Assembly (NCBI GenBank): GCA_020029615.1
Contig: JAIBJO010000002.1
Location: 1 to 64,000 of the forward strand
DNA: 64,000 bases
Source: Actinomycetota bacterium
GTDB lineage: Bacteria > Actinomycetota > Thermoleophilia > Gaiellales > Gaiellaceae
Direction of reading: 5' to 3'
The notes beneath the pieces are model-generated. The model was not told the origin of the DNA. It saw nothing but the letters and a program-made list of their open reading frames with translations, and did no database searches. The position numbers and the translations under genes were made by a program. This document shows, piece after piece, positions 53,952-61,666 of this stretch (position 1 is its first letter; the number at the start of each line of letters is the position of its first letter).

Positions 53952-55502
53952 ATGCCCGCTCAGCCGGTGGAGGACAGGCCGGGAAGTCTCTCGCTCGGAG
54001 CGCTCGTCTTCGGCGCGGGGATCGGGGCGCTCGCAACCGAGATAGCAGCGTCGCGGCTACTGGCGCCGTACTTCGGTTCGTCGACGATCGTCTGGGCCAA
54101 CCTCATCGGGATCGTCCTCGCCGCGCTCGCCGTTGGCTACTGGCTCGGCGGGCGGGTGGCCGACCGGCGGCCCCGACCGTCGCTCCTGGGAGCGATCGTC
54201 CTCGTCGCGGCCGTGTGTGTCGCCGCGATCCCGTTCGTCGCGAAGCCGTTCCTGGACCTCACGGTCGAGGGGCTGGACGAGGCGTCGGCGGGCGCGGTCG
54301 TCGGAAGCTTCGTCGCAGTCCTCTTGCTGTTCGCGCCGGCTGTCGTGCTCCTCGGCATGGTGTCGCCGTTCGCGATCAGGCTGGCGGTCGCATCCGTCGA
54401 GACGGCAGGCGCGGTCGCGGGACGGCTCTATGCGCTCTCGACGGCGGGCTCGCTGCTCGGCACGTTCCTGTCGGCGCTCGTGCTCATCCCGGCGCTCGGA
54501 ACCCAGCGCACGTTCCTGGTCATTGCTGCGCTCCTCGCCGTGTCGTCGTCTCTCCTGCTCGGAGCCCGGTACCTCGTGGTCGCGGCTGTGCTCGCCGCTC
54601 TCGTCGCAGTGCCGCCCGGTGCGGTGAAGGCCGACGCCGGTCTTCTCCATGAGGAGACCTCGTTCCACCAGTACATCCAGGTCGTCGAAAGGCCCGACGG
54701 CCGGCGTCTCCTTTCTCTGAACGAGGGCGTTGCCGTGCACTCCGTCTGGCGGCCCGACTCGGTTCTCACAGGGGGTGTCTGGGATGCGTTCCTCGCCCTG
54801 CCCCCGCTGCTCGACCGGCCGCTCGAGCGGGTGGCGATTCTCGGTAACGCGGCCGGGACCACCGCTCGCGCGCTCGGCGTGTACTACCCCGCTGCCGACG
54901 TGGACGGCGTCGAGCTCGATCCTGCGGTCAGTCGCGTCGGGCGTCGGTACTTCGCGATGGACGAGAACCCGCGCCTGACCGTCCACGACGCGGACGCCCG
55001 GCCGTATCTGCGCTCGACCGACCAGCTCTACGACCTGATCGTCGTCGACGCCTATCACCAGCCGTACGTGCCCTTCTACCTGGCGACGCGCGAGTTCTTC
55101 CGCCTCGTTCGCGAGCGCCTAGCTCCGGGCGGCATCGTTGCGCTCAACGTGGCCACCGTCCCCGACGACGATCGGCTCGTGACGGCGGTCGGGAGCACGC
55201 TCGCAGCCGAGTTCCCGCAGGTGCTCGCCTGGCCGGCGCTTCGCTTCAACACCATCGTGCTCGGCTTCGCCGAGCCGGCGGCCGCGGGCGAGATCGAGCA
55301 TCGTCTCCGGCAGGGGCCCGCCGACCTCGCATCACTCCGCGAGCTCCTCGCACGCGACGCGCACCCGCTCGCCGGTGGAGGGCGACCGTGGACCGACGAC
55401 CGTGCGCCGGTCGAGTGGCTCACGGATCGCATGATCGTGTCGTACGCGGCTCAGGGGGGTCGCCTCGACGAGGACTATCTGCCGACGAGGCCCGACCCGT
55501 GA
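53952..55502 (+). CDS. Membrane protein fused to a spermidine synthase-like domain
   Basis: 516 residues: about seven hydrophobic helices in the first 220 residues (starting G-A-L-V-F-G-A-G-I-G-A-L-A-T-E-I), then a Rossmann domain of the spermidine synthase family with V-A-I-L-G-N-A-A-G-T-T-A near 296, D-G-V-E-L-D-P near 318 and I-V-V-D-A-Y-H near 360. The gatekeeper/polyamine residues of true spermidine synthases (for example G-G-G-D-G in motif I) are altered to G-N-A-A-G. Such fused proteins are common in actinobacteria and have no proven reaction. Its stop overlaps the GDPD start. Confidence 0.8.
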   Translation: MPAQPVEDRPGSLSLGALVFGAGIGALATEIAASRLLAPYFGSSTIVWANLIGIVLAALAVGYWLGGRVADRRPRPSLLGAIVLVAAVCVAAIPFVAKPFLDLTVEGLDEASAGAVVGSFVAVLLLFAPAVVLLGMVSPFAIRLAVASVETAGAVAGRLYALSTAGSLLGTFLSALVLIPALGTQRTFLVIAALLAVSSSLLLGARYLVVAAVLAALVAVPPGAVKADAGLLHEETSFHQYIQVVERPDGRRLLSLNEGVAVHSVWRPDSVLTGGVWDAFLALPPLLDRPLERVAILGNAAGTTARALGVYYPAADVDGVELDPAVSRVGRRYFAMDENPRLTVHDADARPYLRSTDQLYDLIVVDAYHQPYVPFYLATREFFRLVRERLAPGGIVALNVATVPDDDRLVTAVGSTLAAEFPQVLAWPALRFNTIVLGFAEPAAAGEIEHRLRQGPADLASLRELLARDAHPLAGGGRPWTDDRAPVEWLTDRMIVSYAAQGGRLDEDYLPTRPDP

Positions 55503-56287
55503 TCTCGCTCGAGCGGCGCGACGGGCGTCCGCTTTGCATCGGTCATCGAGGGGCGGCCGCCCTCGCGCCGGAGAACACGCTCCGGTCCTTCCGCGCCGCG
55601 ATCGAGGCGGGCGTGGATCTCGTCGAGTTCGACGTCCTCGACCTTCGTGACGGCGAGCTCGTGATCGCGCACTCGCACGACCTCGGCGAGGTGAGCCATG
55701 GCACCGCGAGCGGCACTGTGCGCGATCGCTCGCTGGTGAGCTTGCGCGAGTTTTGCCCCGATCTGCCGACGCTCACCGAGGCGTTGGAGTTCTTCGTGGG
55801 CGAGGCCGGCCAGGTCGGCCTCCACCTCGATCTCAAAGCTCACGGGCGTGAAGGCGAGGTCGTCACGGCCCTTCGTCACCACGGCCTTCTCGAGCGGAGC
55901 CTCGTGAGCTCGTTCCACTTCCGAACAGTGCGGGCCGTGGCGCGTCTCGAGCCCGACCTGCGGGCCGGCATCACCGTGCCGCGCAGCGTGCTCGGGATCA
56001 CCGAAAGCGGCCGAGGCGAGCCCGTCGCCCGTCTCGCGCTCGGGGCCCTGCGTCGGGTGGCGCCGCTCGCGGTACCCCTCGCGCTCTCGACGTCGCGCGG
56101 CGCCGCGCTGGTCCTCCACCACTCGCTGGTCACGGGGGCGACGGTGCGTCAGGCGCACGCTCGCGGTGCGCCGGTCGTCGCGTGGACGGTCGACGATCCG
56201 CCAAGCCTTGCTCGCGTCGACGACGCGGGCGTCGACGCAGTGGTCACCAACGATCCGCGCATTTTCGCGTCTACACTGCCAACGTGA
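55499..56287 (+). CDS. Glycerophosphodiester phosphodiesterase
   Basis: 262 residues of the GDPD barrel. Catalytic features are G-H-R-G-A near 15 (first His and Arg), P-E-N-T-L, the acidic pair in V-E-F-D-V near 42 and A-H-S-H-D near 55. Hydrolyses deacylated phospholipids to glycerol 3-phosphate and an alcohol. No signal peptide, so probably cytoplasmic. GTG overlaps the preceding stop (GTGA) and the gene ends overlapping the next GTG, making a four-gene chain. Confidence 0.87.
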   Translation: MISLERRDGRPLCIGHRGAAALAPENTLRSFRAAIEAGVDLVEFDVLDLRDGELVIAHSHDLGEVSHGTASGTVRDRSLVSLREFCPDLPTLTEALEFFVGEAGQVGLHLDLKAHGREGEVVTALRHHGLLERSLVSSFHFRTVRAVARLEPDLRAGITVPRSVLGITESGRGEPVARLALGALRRVAPLAVPLALSTSRGAALVLHHSLVTGATVRQAHARGAPVVAWTVDDPPSLARVDDAGVDAVVTNDPRIFASTLPT

Positions 56288-57351
56288 GGACCTGGGCTCG
56301 CGCGATCGGTGCTGCGCTTCTTACGACCTGTGCGCTCGTCGGCTTCGCTTCGGCGTTCGCGTTCGCGGGAAGCGCCGGGGCGGGCACCGAGACGACGATC
56401 ACGACCACTGATCCGCCTCCGACGACGACGGAGCCCCCGCCTACCGAGCCCATCGAGCCTCCGCCTCCGCCGACACCCGCGCCCATCGCGTTCGGCGTCA
56501 CCGTCGGCGGGGTCAAGGTTGGTGGCCTCATGCCCGGGCGCGCGACCGAGGTCGTGCGGCGTGCTTTCGAGCGCCCGCTTGTCCTGGTCGTCACCGAGAC
56601 GCGCAAGATCCGCCTCCGAGCGGGTGCGCTCGGCGCCCGTCCGAACGTTCCGAAAGCCGTTCGCAGAGCCCGCTTTGCCCGGCCCGGAGCCACGGTCCCG
56701 CTCGACGTCGAGGTGTCGCGCGCTCGCGTCCGGGCGTACGTCGACCGGCTCGGCCGGGAGTTCGACCTGAAGCCCGTCGACGCGCGTATCGCACTCGACG
56801 GGGTGAAGCCCCGCGCGATCAAGTCGCAGGACGGACGGCGCCTCAAGCGCATCGCAAGCTCGCGGGCGGTTCGTTACGCGCTGCAGCGGAACACGCGTTC
56901 ACCGATCCGTCTGGGGTTCGAAGTCCTCGAGCCGAAGGTCGATTCGGTCAACCTCGGCACGGCGGTCGTCATCCGCCGCGGCTCGAACAGGCTCCTGTAC
57001 TTCGCCAAGGCCAAGCTCGTGCGCTGGTTCGGTGTCGCCACGGGTCAGTCGGCCTATCCCACACCCCTTGGCAATTACGAGATCGTGAACATGCAGCGCA
57101 ATCCCTGGTGGTACCCGCCGCCTTCGACGTGGGCCGCGGAGTCGGATCCTGTGCCGCCGGGGCCGGGCAATCCGCTCGGCACCCGCTGGATGGGTATCTC
57201 GGCGCCGTACGTCGGGATCCACGGAACACCCGATGCCGCATCGATCGGCTACTCGGCGTCCCACGGGTGCATCCGCATGCGGATTTCGGACGCCGAATGG
57301 CTGTTCCGGCACGTGAAGATCGGGACTCCGGTCTTCATCGTCGCCACGTAG
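56284..57351 (+). CDS. L,D-transpeptidase (YkuD) with N-terminal anchor
   Basis: 355 residues. N-terminal signal/anchor helix near 7-30, Thr/Pro-rich linker about 36-65, a peptidoglycan-binding-like region about 70-215, and the YkuD catalytic domain from about 225. The active-site stretch is H-G-T-P then Y-S-A-S-H-G-C-I-R-M, with Cys about 15 residues from the first His, as required. Forms 3-3 cross-links in peptidoglycan or attaches proteins to it. Overlaps the GDPD stop by 4 nt. Confidence 0.92.
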   Translation: MRTWARAIGAALLTTCALVGFASAFAFAGSAGAGTETTITTTDPPPTTTEPPPTEPIEPPPPPTPAPIAFGVTVGGVKVGGLMPGRATEVVRRAFERPLVLVVTETRKIRLRAGALGARPNVPKAVRRARFARPGATVPLDVEVSRARVRAYVDRLGREFDLKPVDARIALDGVKPRAIKSQDGRRLKRIASSRAVRYALQRNTRSPIRLGFEVLEPKVDSVNLGTAVVIRRGSNRLLYFAKAKLVRWFGVATGQSAYPTPLGNYEIVNMQRNPWWYPPPSTWAAESDPVPPGPGNPLGTRWMGISAPYVGIHGTPDAASIGYSASHGCIRMRISDAEWLFRHVKIGTPVFIVAT

Positions 57352-57357
57352 GAGACG

Positions 57358-57918
57358 GTGGCGCGACGCGCGAAGCTCGTTGCCCAGGGCGTGGCCGTCG
57401 GGCTCGTCGTGTTGCTCTTCGTACTGCTCGTCTGGACGCTTCTCGCCGACGAGGGCGGCGATCTCGCGGCAGCAGCGGCGCGGGGCGAGCGCCCCTCGGC
57501 ACCTGACTTCACGCTCGAGCGCCTCGACGAGGACGGCGAGCTCACGCTGTCGTCTCTTCAGGGGAAGGCGGTCGTGCTCAACGTGTGGGCTTCGTGGTGC
57601 ATTCCCTGCAAGGACGAGGCGCCGTTCCTCGAGGAGGTCTGGCAGCGGGACCGCGAGCGTGGGGTCGTCGTGGTGGGACTCGACGCCAAGGACTTCCGCG
57701 CGGACGCGCGTCGCTTCGCGAAGCGCTTCGGACTGACGTTCCCCATCGTCTACGACGGCCCGGGCGACTCGCTCGGGGGCTACGGCGTCACAGGGTTCCC
57801 CGAGACGTTCGTCATCGACCGCGAAGGCAAGGTCGTCCGGGCGTTCGCAGGTGCGGTGAACGCGAAGGAGGATCGAGCGCTCCTGCGAGCGGCCATCGAG
57901 CAGGCGCTGGGACCGTGA
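57358..57918 (+). CDS. TlpA/ResA-like membrane-anchored thiol-disulfide oxidoreductase
   Basis: 186 residues: N-terminal membrane anchor near 8-28, then a thioredoxin fold with W-A-S-W-C-I-P-C-K-D-E near 74-84 (C-x-x-C) and the cis-Pro loop G-F-P-E-T-F-V-I-D near 143. Reduces the haem-binding cysteines of apocytochrome c outside the membrane. The following genes encode CcmH and CcdA, which fits this role exactly. GTG start; ends overlapping the next gene. Confidence 0.92.
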   Translation: MARRAKLVAQGVAVGLVVLLFVLLVWTLLADEGGDLAAAAARGERPSAPDFTLERLDEDGELTLSSLQGKAVVLNVWASWCIPCKDEAPFLEEVWQRDRERGVVVVGLDAKDFRADARRFAKRFGLTFPIVYDGPGDSLGGYGVTGFPETFVIDREGKVVRAFAGAVNAKEDRALLRAAIEQALGP

Positions 57919-58361
57919 GGGCTCGCGTTCGACTCGTCGGGATCGGCGCGCTCGCGGCCTGCGGCGTTGCGTTCGCCGCCGGGCCCCCGAACGCCGCCGA
58001 CCTGGAGGCCGAGCTCGTGTGCCCGATCTGCGAGACGACACTGGACCAGTCGACCGCTCCCGTCGCACTGCGAATGAAGGCCTTCATCCGAGAGCGCATT
58101 GCCGCCGGCGACGACGAGCAGGAGATCAAGGATGCGCTCGTCGCCGAGTTCGGGGAAGGTGTCCTCGCAACTCCGCCAAAGGGAGGCTTCGGGCTCCTCG
58201 CCTGGCTCCTCCCGCTCGCGGCTCTGCTCGTGGGAGCGATCGCGGTCGGCCTGCTGATCCGCTCGTGGAGCCGGCGGCGCGCCCCGCCGGATGACGAGCC
58301 GCCGCTCGACCTCGAGCTCGATCGCCGCGTCGACGAAGAGCTCGCCCGCTTCGATTCGTGA
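57915..58361 (+). CDS. CcmH-like cytochrome c maturation protein
   Basis: 148 residues: signal/anchor at the start, the Cys pair in E-L-V-C-P-I-C-E-T-T-L-D-Q-S near 36-44, the helical R-E-R-I-A-A-G-D-D-E-Q-E-I-K-D region, and a transmembrane helix near 95-115 with a charged cytoplasmic tail. CcmH reduces apocytochrome c thiols together with a TlpA/CcmG protein. No ccmF or ccsA is in the window, so the haem lyase must be elsewhere. Confidence 0.87.
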   Translation: MRARVRLVGIGALAACGVAFAAGPPNAADLEAELVCPICETTLDQSTAPVALRMKAFIRERIAAGDDEQEIKDALVAEFGEGVLATPPKGGFGLLAWLLPLAALLVGAIAVGLLIRSWSRRRAPPDDEPPLDLELDRRVDEELARFDS

Positions 58362-58362
58362 G

Positions 58363-59085
58363 ATGAGCTGGACCGAGCTCCCCGTCGCGTTCCTCGCGGG
58401 CATGGTCTCGTTTCTCGCCCCGTGTGTTCTCCCGCTCGTCCCCGGATACCTGTCGGCGATCTCGGCCGTGGATGCGGAGAACCTGGGCCAGCCCGGGACT
58501 GCCCGCCGCGTGGTCGTGTCGAGCGTGCCGTTCGTGCTCGGCTTCACGGCGTTCTTCGTGCTCCTCGGCGTGGGCGCGGCGCTCATCGGTGGCCGCCTGT
58601 TCGCGGATCAGTTCCTGCTCGAGCGGATTGCCGGATTCGTGCTCGTCGTGTTCGGCCTGGCCTTCATGGGCCTTCTTCCCTGGCCCGAACGGCTCATGGG
58701 CGCCGGTCTGGTACAGGGTGCACGCAGTCGCGGGTCGCGTGTCCTGCTCGGCGGCGCTTTCGCCGTGTGTGCGGCGCCGTGCATCGGCCCTGTGCTCGCC
58801 GCGATCCTCGTTCTCGCCGGCTCGTCCGGCACGGTGCTCGAAGGAGCTGCGCTACTCGGGGTGTACTCGCTGGGGCTTGCGCTGCCGTTCGTCCTCGCGG
58901 GTGCCGTGTTCACGCGGGCGATGTCGGCTTTCCGCTGGCTTCGAGACCACTACCGCGCCATCCAGATCGGAGGCGGCGCGATCATGGTCGCGCTCGGGCT
59001 CCTTCTCTTCTTCGAGCGCTTCTACGTGCTGCGTGTGTACCTGAACCGCTTTCTCGAGTGGCTCGGCCTCGAGCCGGCGTTCTGA
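58363..59085 (+). CDS. ccdA: CcdA-type cytochrome c biogenesis membrane protein
   Basis: 240 residues with six transmembrane helices. The two conserved cysteines are in L-A-P-C-V-L-P near residue 21 and A-A-P-C-I-G-P near 139, each followed by Pro as in CcdA/DsbD. Passes reducing power from cytoplasmic thioredoxin to the TlpA protein two genes upstream. It follows ccmH after 1 nt, closing a TlpA-CcmH-CcdA unit. A 12-bp hairpin overlaps its end. Confidence 0.93.
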   Translation: MSWTELPVAFLAGMVSFLAPCVLPLVPGYLSAISAVDAENLGQPGTARRVVVSSVPFVLGFTAFFVLLGVGAALIGGRLFADQFLLERIAGFVLVVFGLAFMGLLPWPERLMGAGLVQGARSRGSRVLLGGAFAVCAAPCIGPVLAAILVLAGSSGTVLEGAALLGVYSLGLALPFVLAGAVFTRAMSAFRWLRDHYRAIQIGGGAIMVALGLLLFFERFYVLRVYLNRFLEWLGLEPAF

Positions 59086-59104
59086 CCGCTTCGCGGTCAG
59101 AACG
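59078..59104. terminator. Hairpin between convergent genes after ccdA
   Basis: CGTTCTGACCGC and GCGGTCAGAACG form a perfect 12-bp stem with loop TTC. The left arm contains the ccdA stop codon, and the right arm ends directly before the stop codon of the leftward DUF309 gene. Confidence 0.65.
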
Positions 59105-59428
59105 CTAGAGAGTCACGCGTCTCAGCGCGAGGTCGTTCCGCGCAGCCCGCCGGCGGGCTGCGCGGACCTGCCGAAGCAGGTCGTCGACGTCGACACCACG
59201 GTGCTCCGGGCGGTACGCCTGCAGGCGCCGGTCGGCCTTCTCGAGCTGGCGCTCGCAGCCGGGATGGTTCCCGCGGCCTGCCTGATACCAGGCCACCGCG
59301 ACGTGGACGAGGCCCTGCAGGAAGTCGCGCTCGGGCTCGGGTGCTGCGCGCCACTCGTCCTCGAGCTCCTCGTGAGCCTCGAAATATGCTCCGGTCCGGA
59401 TCAGGTCGACGCCTCGTTCGAGTCCCAC
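59105..59428 (-). CDS. DUF309 domain protein
   Basis: 107 residues of DUF309, with G-V-D-L-I-R-T-G-A-Y-F-E-A-H-E-E-L-E-D-E-W-R (in parts: E-A-H-E-E-L-E and D-E-W-R) near 14-30 and L-Q-G-L-V-H-V-A-V-A-W near 42. The H-x-x-x-E-type residues suggest a metal or small-ligand pocket, but function is not known. GATAAT lies 7 nt before the GTG. Divergent from the pseudo-receiver gene, with 44 bp between starts. Confidence 0.8.
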   Translation of the reverse strand: MGLERGVDLIRTGAYFEAHEELEDEWRAAPEPERDFLQGLVHVAVAWYQAGRGNHPGCERQLEKADRRLQAYRPEHRGVDVDDLLRQVRAARRRAARNDLALRRVTL

Positions 59429-59459
59429 TGCCCCGATTATCCGCGTCCGCAACGGGTGC

Positions 59460-59465
59460 TAGGGT
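59460..59465 (+). promoter_or_regulatory. -10 element for the receiver-like gene
   Basis: TAGGGT, 7 nt to the GTG at 59473, no RBS. Confidence 0.4.
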
Positions 59466-59472
59466 CGGACGC

Positions 59473-59781
59473 GTGGCGACGATCCTGCTCGTCGGGGTCG
59501 ACCTCTTCTTCCGCGGAAAGCTGGAAGGCTTGCTCCCGGGCCATCGCCTGGTCACGAGCGACAGTGTCGACGTTCCTGATCTCGTGATCGCCGACATCGC
59601 CCGCGTCGAGCCCGACGAGGTCGTCGACGCGTGGCCGGACATCCCGATCGTCGGCTACACGAACCACACCGACAAGGCGGGCCTGCAGCGCGCGCACACG
59701 GCCGGATTCGACCAGGTCATCGTGAAGTCGGCGCTCGTCGAACGCGCCCCGGACCTCGTCGAAGAGCTCACTCGAAAGTAG
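59473..59781 (+). CDS. Stand-alone receiver-like (degenerate CheY-fold) protein
   Basis: 102 residues with the alternating beta/alpha pattern of response-regulator receivers. The phospho-acceptor position appears as D-L-V-I-A-D-I-A near 37-44, the Thr/Ser site as V-G-Y-T-N near 60, and the Lys as V-I-V-K-S near 82; the N-terminal acidic pair is reduced to one Asp (V-G-V-D-L). It has no output domain. It may bind a partner, or act without phosphorylation. Seen next to DUF309 and a ferredoxin. Confidence 0.6.
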   Translation: MATILLVGVDLFFRGKLEGLLPGHRLVTSDSVDVPDLVIADIARVEPDEVVDAWPDIPIVGYTNHTDKAGLQRAHTAGFDQVIVKSALVERAPDLVEELTRK

Positions 59782-59816
59782 CTTCGACACTCGGCTGTAC
59801 GGCCAGACACTCTGGC

Positions 59817-59822
59817 TAGACT
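59817..59822 (+). promoter_or_regulatory. -10 element for the ferredoxin gene
   Basis: TAGACT, 8 nt to the GTG at 59831, no RBS. Confidence 0.45.
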
Positions 59823-59830
59823 CGCTCTCA

Positions 59831-60133
59831 GTGACGTACATCATCGCCGAGCCCTGCATCGACATCAAAGACCGCTCGTGCGTCGACGTCTGCCCCGTCG
59901 ACTGCATCCACGAGTTCGAGCGGATTCTCATCATCGACCCGGAGGAATGCATCGACTGCGGCGCGTGCGAACCGGAGTGCCCGGTGGAGGCGATCTTCCC
60001 CGAGGATGCGCTCCCGGACAAGTGGAACGCGTTCGTGGAGATCAACTACGCGTTCCCCGATCCCGGCACCATCAACTCGCTCACGGACAAGTACGCGCTC
60101 GAGAACGACGTCCACAACGAGCCGATCGCCTGA
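59831..60133 (+). CDS. fdxA: Seven-iron ferredoxin
   Basis: 100 residues. The first cluster region is C-I-D-I-K-D-R-S-C-V-D-V-C-P-V-D-C near 9-25 and the second C-I-D-C-G-A-C-E-P-E-C-P-V-E near 41-54, as in FdxA proteins carrying a 3Fe-4S and a 4Fe-4S cluster. Low-potential electron carrier, for example for P450 or other oxidoreductases. GTG start with its own -10 box. Confidence 0.93.
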   Translation: MTYIIAEPCIDIKDRSCVDVCPVDCIHEFERILIIDPEECIDCGACEPECPVEAIFPEDALPDKWNAFVEINYAFPDPGTINSLTDKYALENDVHNEPIA

Positions 60134-60140
60134 CGCGCCG

Positions 60141-60338
60141 TCAGGCGGGCAGAAGGTACACGCACATGCGGCGATCGCCCGGAAGCGGCGAGGGCGCGAT
60201 CTTGCTCACGAGGTAGCGGCGATCGCCGTCCTCGACCTCGGTTCCGGGTTGCGGTGGCTCGCCGGTTCGCTCGACGAGCACGTACCCCGTCGGCGCCCAC
60301 GCGAAGAACAGGTTTCCGCTCCGTCCGTTGGTGTCCAC
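60141..60338 (-). CDS. Small protein of unknown function
   Basis: 65 residues, beta-rich in appearance: N-L-F-F-A-W-A-P-T-G-Y-V-L-V-E-R, then D-G-D-R-R-Y-L-V-S-K and R-M-C-V-Y-L-L-P-A. The reading is supported by TAGGAT 8 nt before the GTG and by normal composition. The gene follows the histidine kinase on the same strand. No family recognised. Confidence 0.5.
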   Translation of the reverse strand: MDTNGRSGNLFFAWAPTGYVLVERTGEPPQPGTEVEDGDRRYLVSKIAPSPLPGDRRMCVYLLPA

Positions 60339-60346
60339 CGCGCGCG

Positions 60347-60352
60347 ATCCTA
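60347..60352 (-). promoter_or_regulatory. -10 element for the small gene after the histidine kinase
   Basis: TAGGAT on the minus strand begins with the kinase TAG stop and lies 8 nt before the GTG. Confidence 0.35.
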
Positions 60353-61003
60353 CCGCCGGGCGGCTGACGGAGGAACCTCGATGCGGACCGTCGAGCCTCG
60401 CGGGTAGCGGACCTCTGAGCTGAACCGCGCGTTGAGCGTCGCGGCCCGCTCGGCGAGGGCCTCGAGCACGGCGCTTCGCCGCTCCGGCGGGCCGTCGTCG
60501 GTGACGACGAGCTCGGCGCCTCCGGTCGGCGTTGCTCGCACGGAGATCTCGATCCGGGTCGGGGCGCCTCTCCGCAGCGCCTGATCGGTCGCCTCGCGAA
60601 GGATCTGGTACAGGGCCGTCTGCGCGTTCTCTCCGAGATCGTCCGCGTGGTCGACGTCGAGGTCGATCTCCACGTCGTGCCGCGATGAGAGCCTTCGCGC
60701 GAGCGCGCCCACCGCGGCGGAGAAGCCGAGCTCTCGGAGGACCTTCGGCTCGAGGTCCTCGCAGAGCGCACGGAGATCTCGTGCCGAGTCTCGAGCGAGC
60801 GCGAGACCCCGAGCGAACGCGTCGTCGGCTCGCTGTGTCTCTCCGTCTCTGAGGCTGGCCAATCCGGCGTCGAGCATCTGGGCTATCGCCGAGAGGTGCT
60901 GGACCGGCCCGTCGTGGAGGAGCTCCGCGAGACGGCGCCGTTCTTCTTGCTCGGTGAGGATTCGCTCGGCGAGCAGCGCGCGCTCGGCGTCGTCCGAAGT
61001 CAA
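60350..61003 (-). CDS. Small sensorless histidine kinase (HisKA_3 type) with weakened ATP site
   Basis: 217 residues without any transmembrane or sensor domain. The dimerisation helix carries the phospho-His in L-L-H-D-G-P-V-Q-H near 30, and E-E-R-R-R-L precedes it. The ATPase part is degenerate: the N box reads Q-I-L-R-E-A-T-D-Q-A-L (Gln for the usual Asn), the G1 box V-T-D-D-G-P-P (no second Gly) and the G2 box is barely visible. TTG start overlapping the response-regulator stop (TTGA), so made together with it. It may need an outside sensor or act mainly as a phosphatase. Confidence 0.78.
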   Translation of the reverse strand: MTSDDAERALLAERILTEQEERRRLAELLHDGPVQHLSAIAQMLDAGLASLRDGETQRADDAFARGLALARDSARDLRALCEDLEPKVLRELGFSAAVGALARRLSSRHDVEIDLDVDHADDLGENAQTALYQILREATDQALRRGAPTRIEISVRATPTGGAELVVTDDGPPERRSAVLEALAERAATLNARFSSEVRYPRGSTVRIEVPPSAARR

Positions 61004-61623
61004 TCGATCATCGCCTCGCGGAGCGCGATGGCGACCGCCTGCGTGCGGGTGTCCGCCTCGAGCTTCGCGAGGATGTGCCGAACGTGGCTCTTCACCGTCT
61101 CCTGGCTGATGAACAGCTTGGCGGCGACGTCCACGTTCGACATCCCGTCGGCGAGCAGCTGCAGGATCTCGCGCTCGCGGGGAGTGAGGATGTCCGCCTG
61201 ACCCTGCCCCGACACGAACTCGGCCATGAGCCCGGGGTCGACGAAGGTCTCGCCGGCCGCGACCTTCTCGATCGCACGCAGCAGCGTCTCATGCGGAGTC
61301 TCCTTGAGGATGTACCCGCGTGCACCCGACTCGAGGCCGCGCTGCAGGAGCGAGCGCTCACCATACGCCGTGAAGATGAGGACGGCCGTTTCAGGCGCCT
61401 TCTGGAGAAGCGTCTCGGTCGCCTCGAGGCCGTCCATGTCGGGCATCCGTAGGTCCATGATCACGACGTCCGGCCGCCGCCTCTCCGTCAACGCGACTGC
61501 GGACGCGCCGTCGGCGGCCTCGCCGATCACCCGGATCTTCGGCGAGCGGGAGAGCGCCAGGCGCAGGCCTTCGCGGACGACCTCGTGGTCGTCGGCGATG
61601 AGACAGGTGATCTCGTCGGCCAC
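61000..61623 (-). CDS. NarL/LuxR-type response regulator
   Basis: 207 residues. Receiver domain with intact acidic pair (I-A-D-D-H-E near 9-13), phospho-Asp in V-V-I-M-D-L-R-M-P near 57, Thr in F-T-A-Y-G and Lys in L-K-E-T-P; then a LuxR helix-turn-helix near 143-200 (L-T-P-R-E-R-E-I-L-Q-L-L-A and S-Q-E-T-V-K-S-H-V-R). Regulates transcription when phosphorylated, presumably by the kinase encoded next. TAGAAT 7 nt before the GTG. Confidence 0.93.
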   Translation of the reverse strand: MADEITCLIADDHEVVREGLRLALSRSPKIRVIGEAADGASAVALTERRRPDVVIMDLRMPDMDGLEATETLLQKAPETAVLIFTAYGERSLLQRGLESGARGYILKETPHETLLRAIEKVAAGETFVDPGLMAEFVSGQGQADILTPREREILQLLADGMSNVDVAAKLFISQETVKSHVRHILAKLEADTRTQAVAIALREAMID

Positions 61624-61630
61624 GTTGCCG

Positions 61631-61636
61631 ATTCTA
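61631..61636 (-). promoter_or_regulatory. -10 element for the two-component unit
   Basis: TAGAAT on the minus strand, 7 nt to the GTG, no RBS. The same box-to-start layout as at 53682. Confidence 0.45.
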
Positions 61637-61666
61637 CGGCGCGGATCGGCAGGCTCCTTCTCCCAA

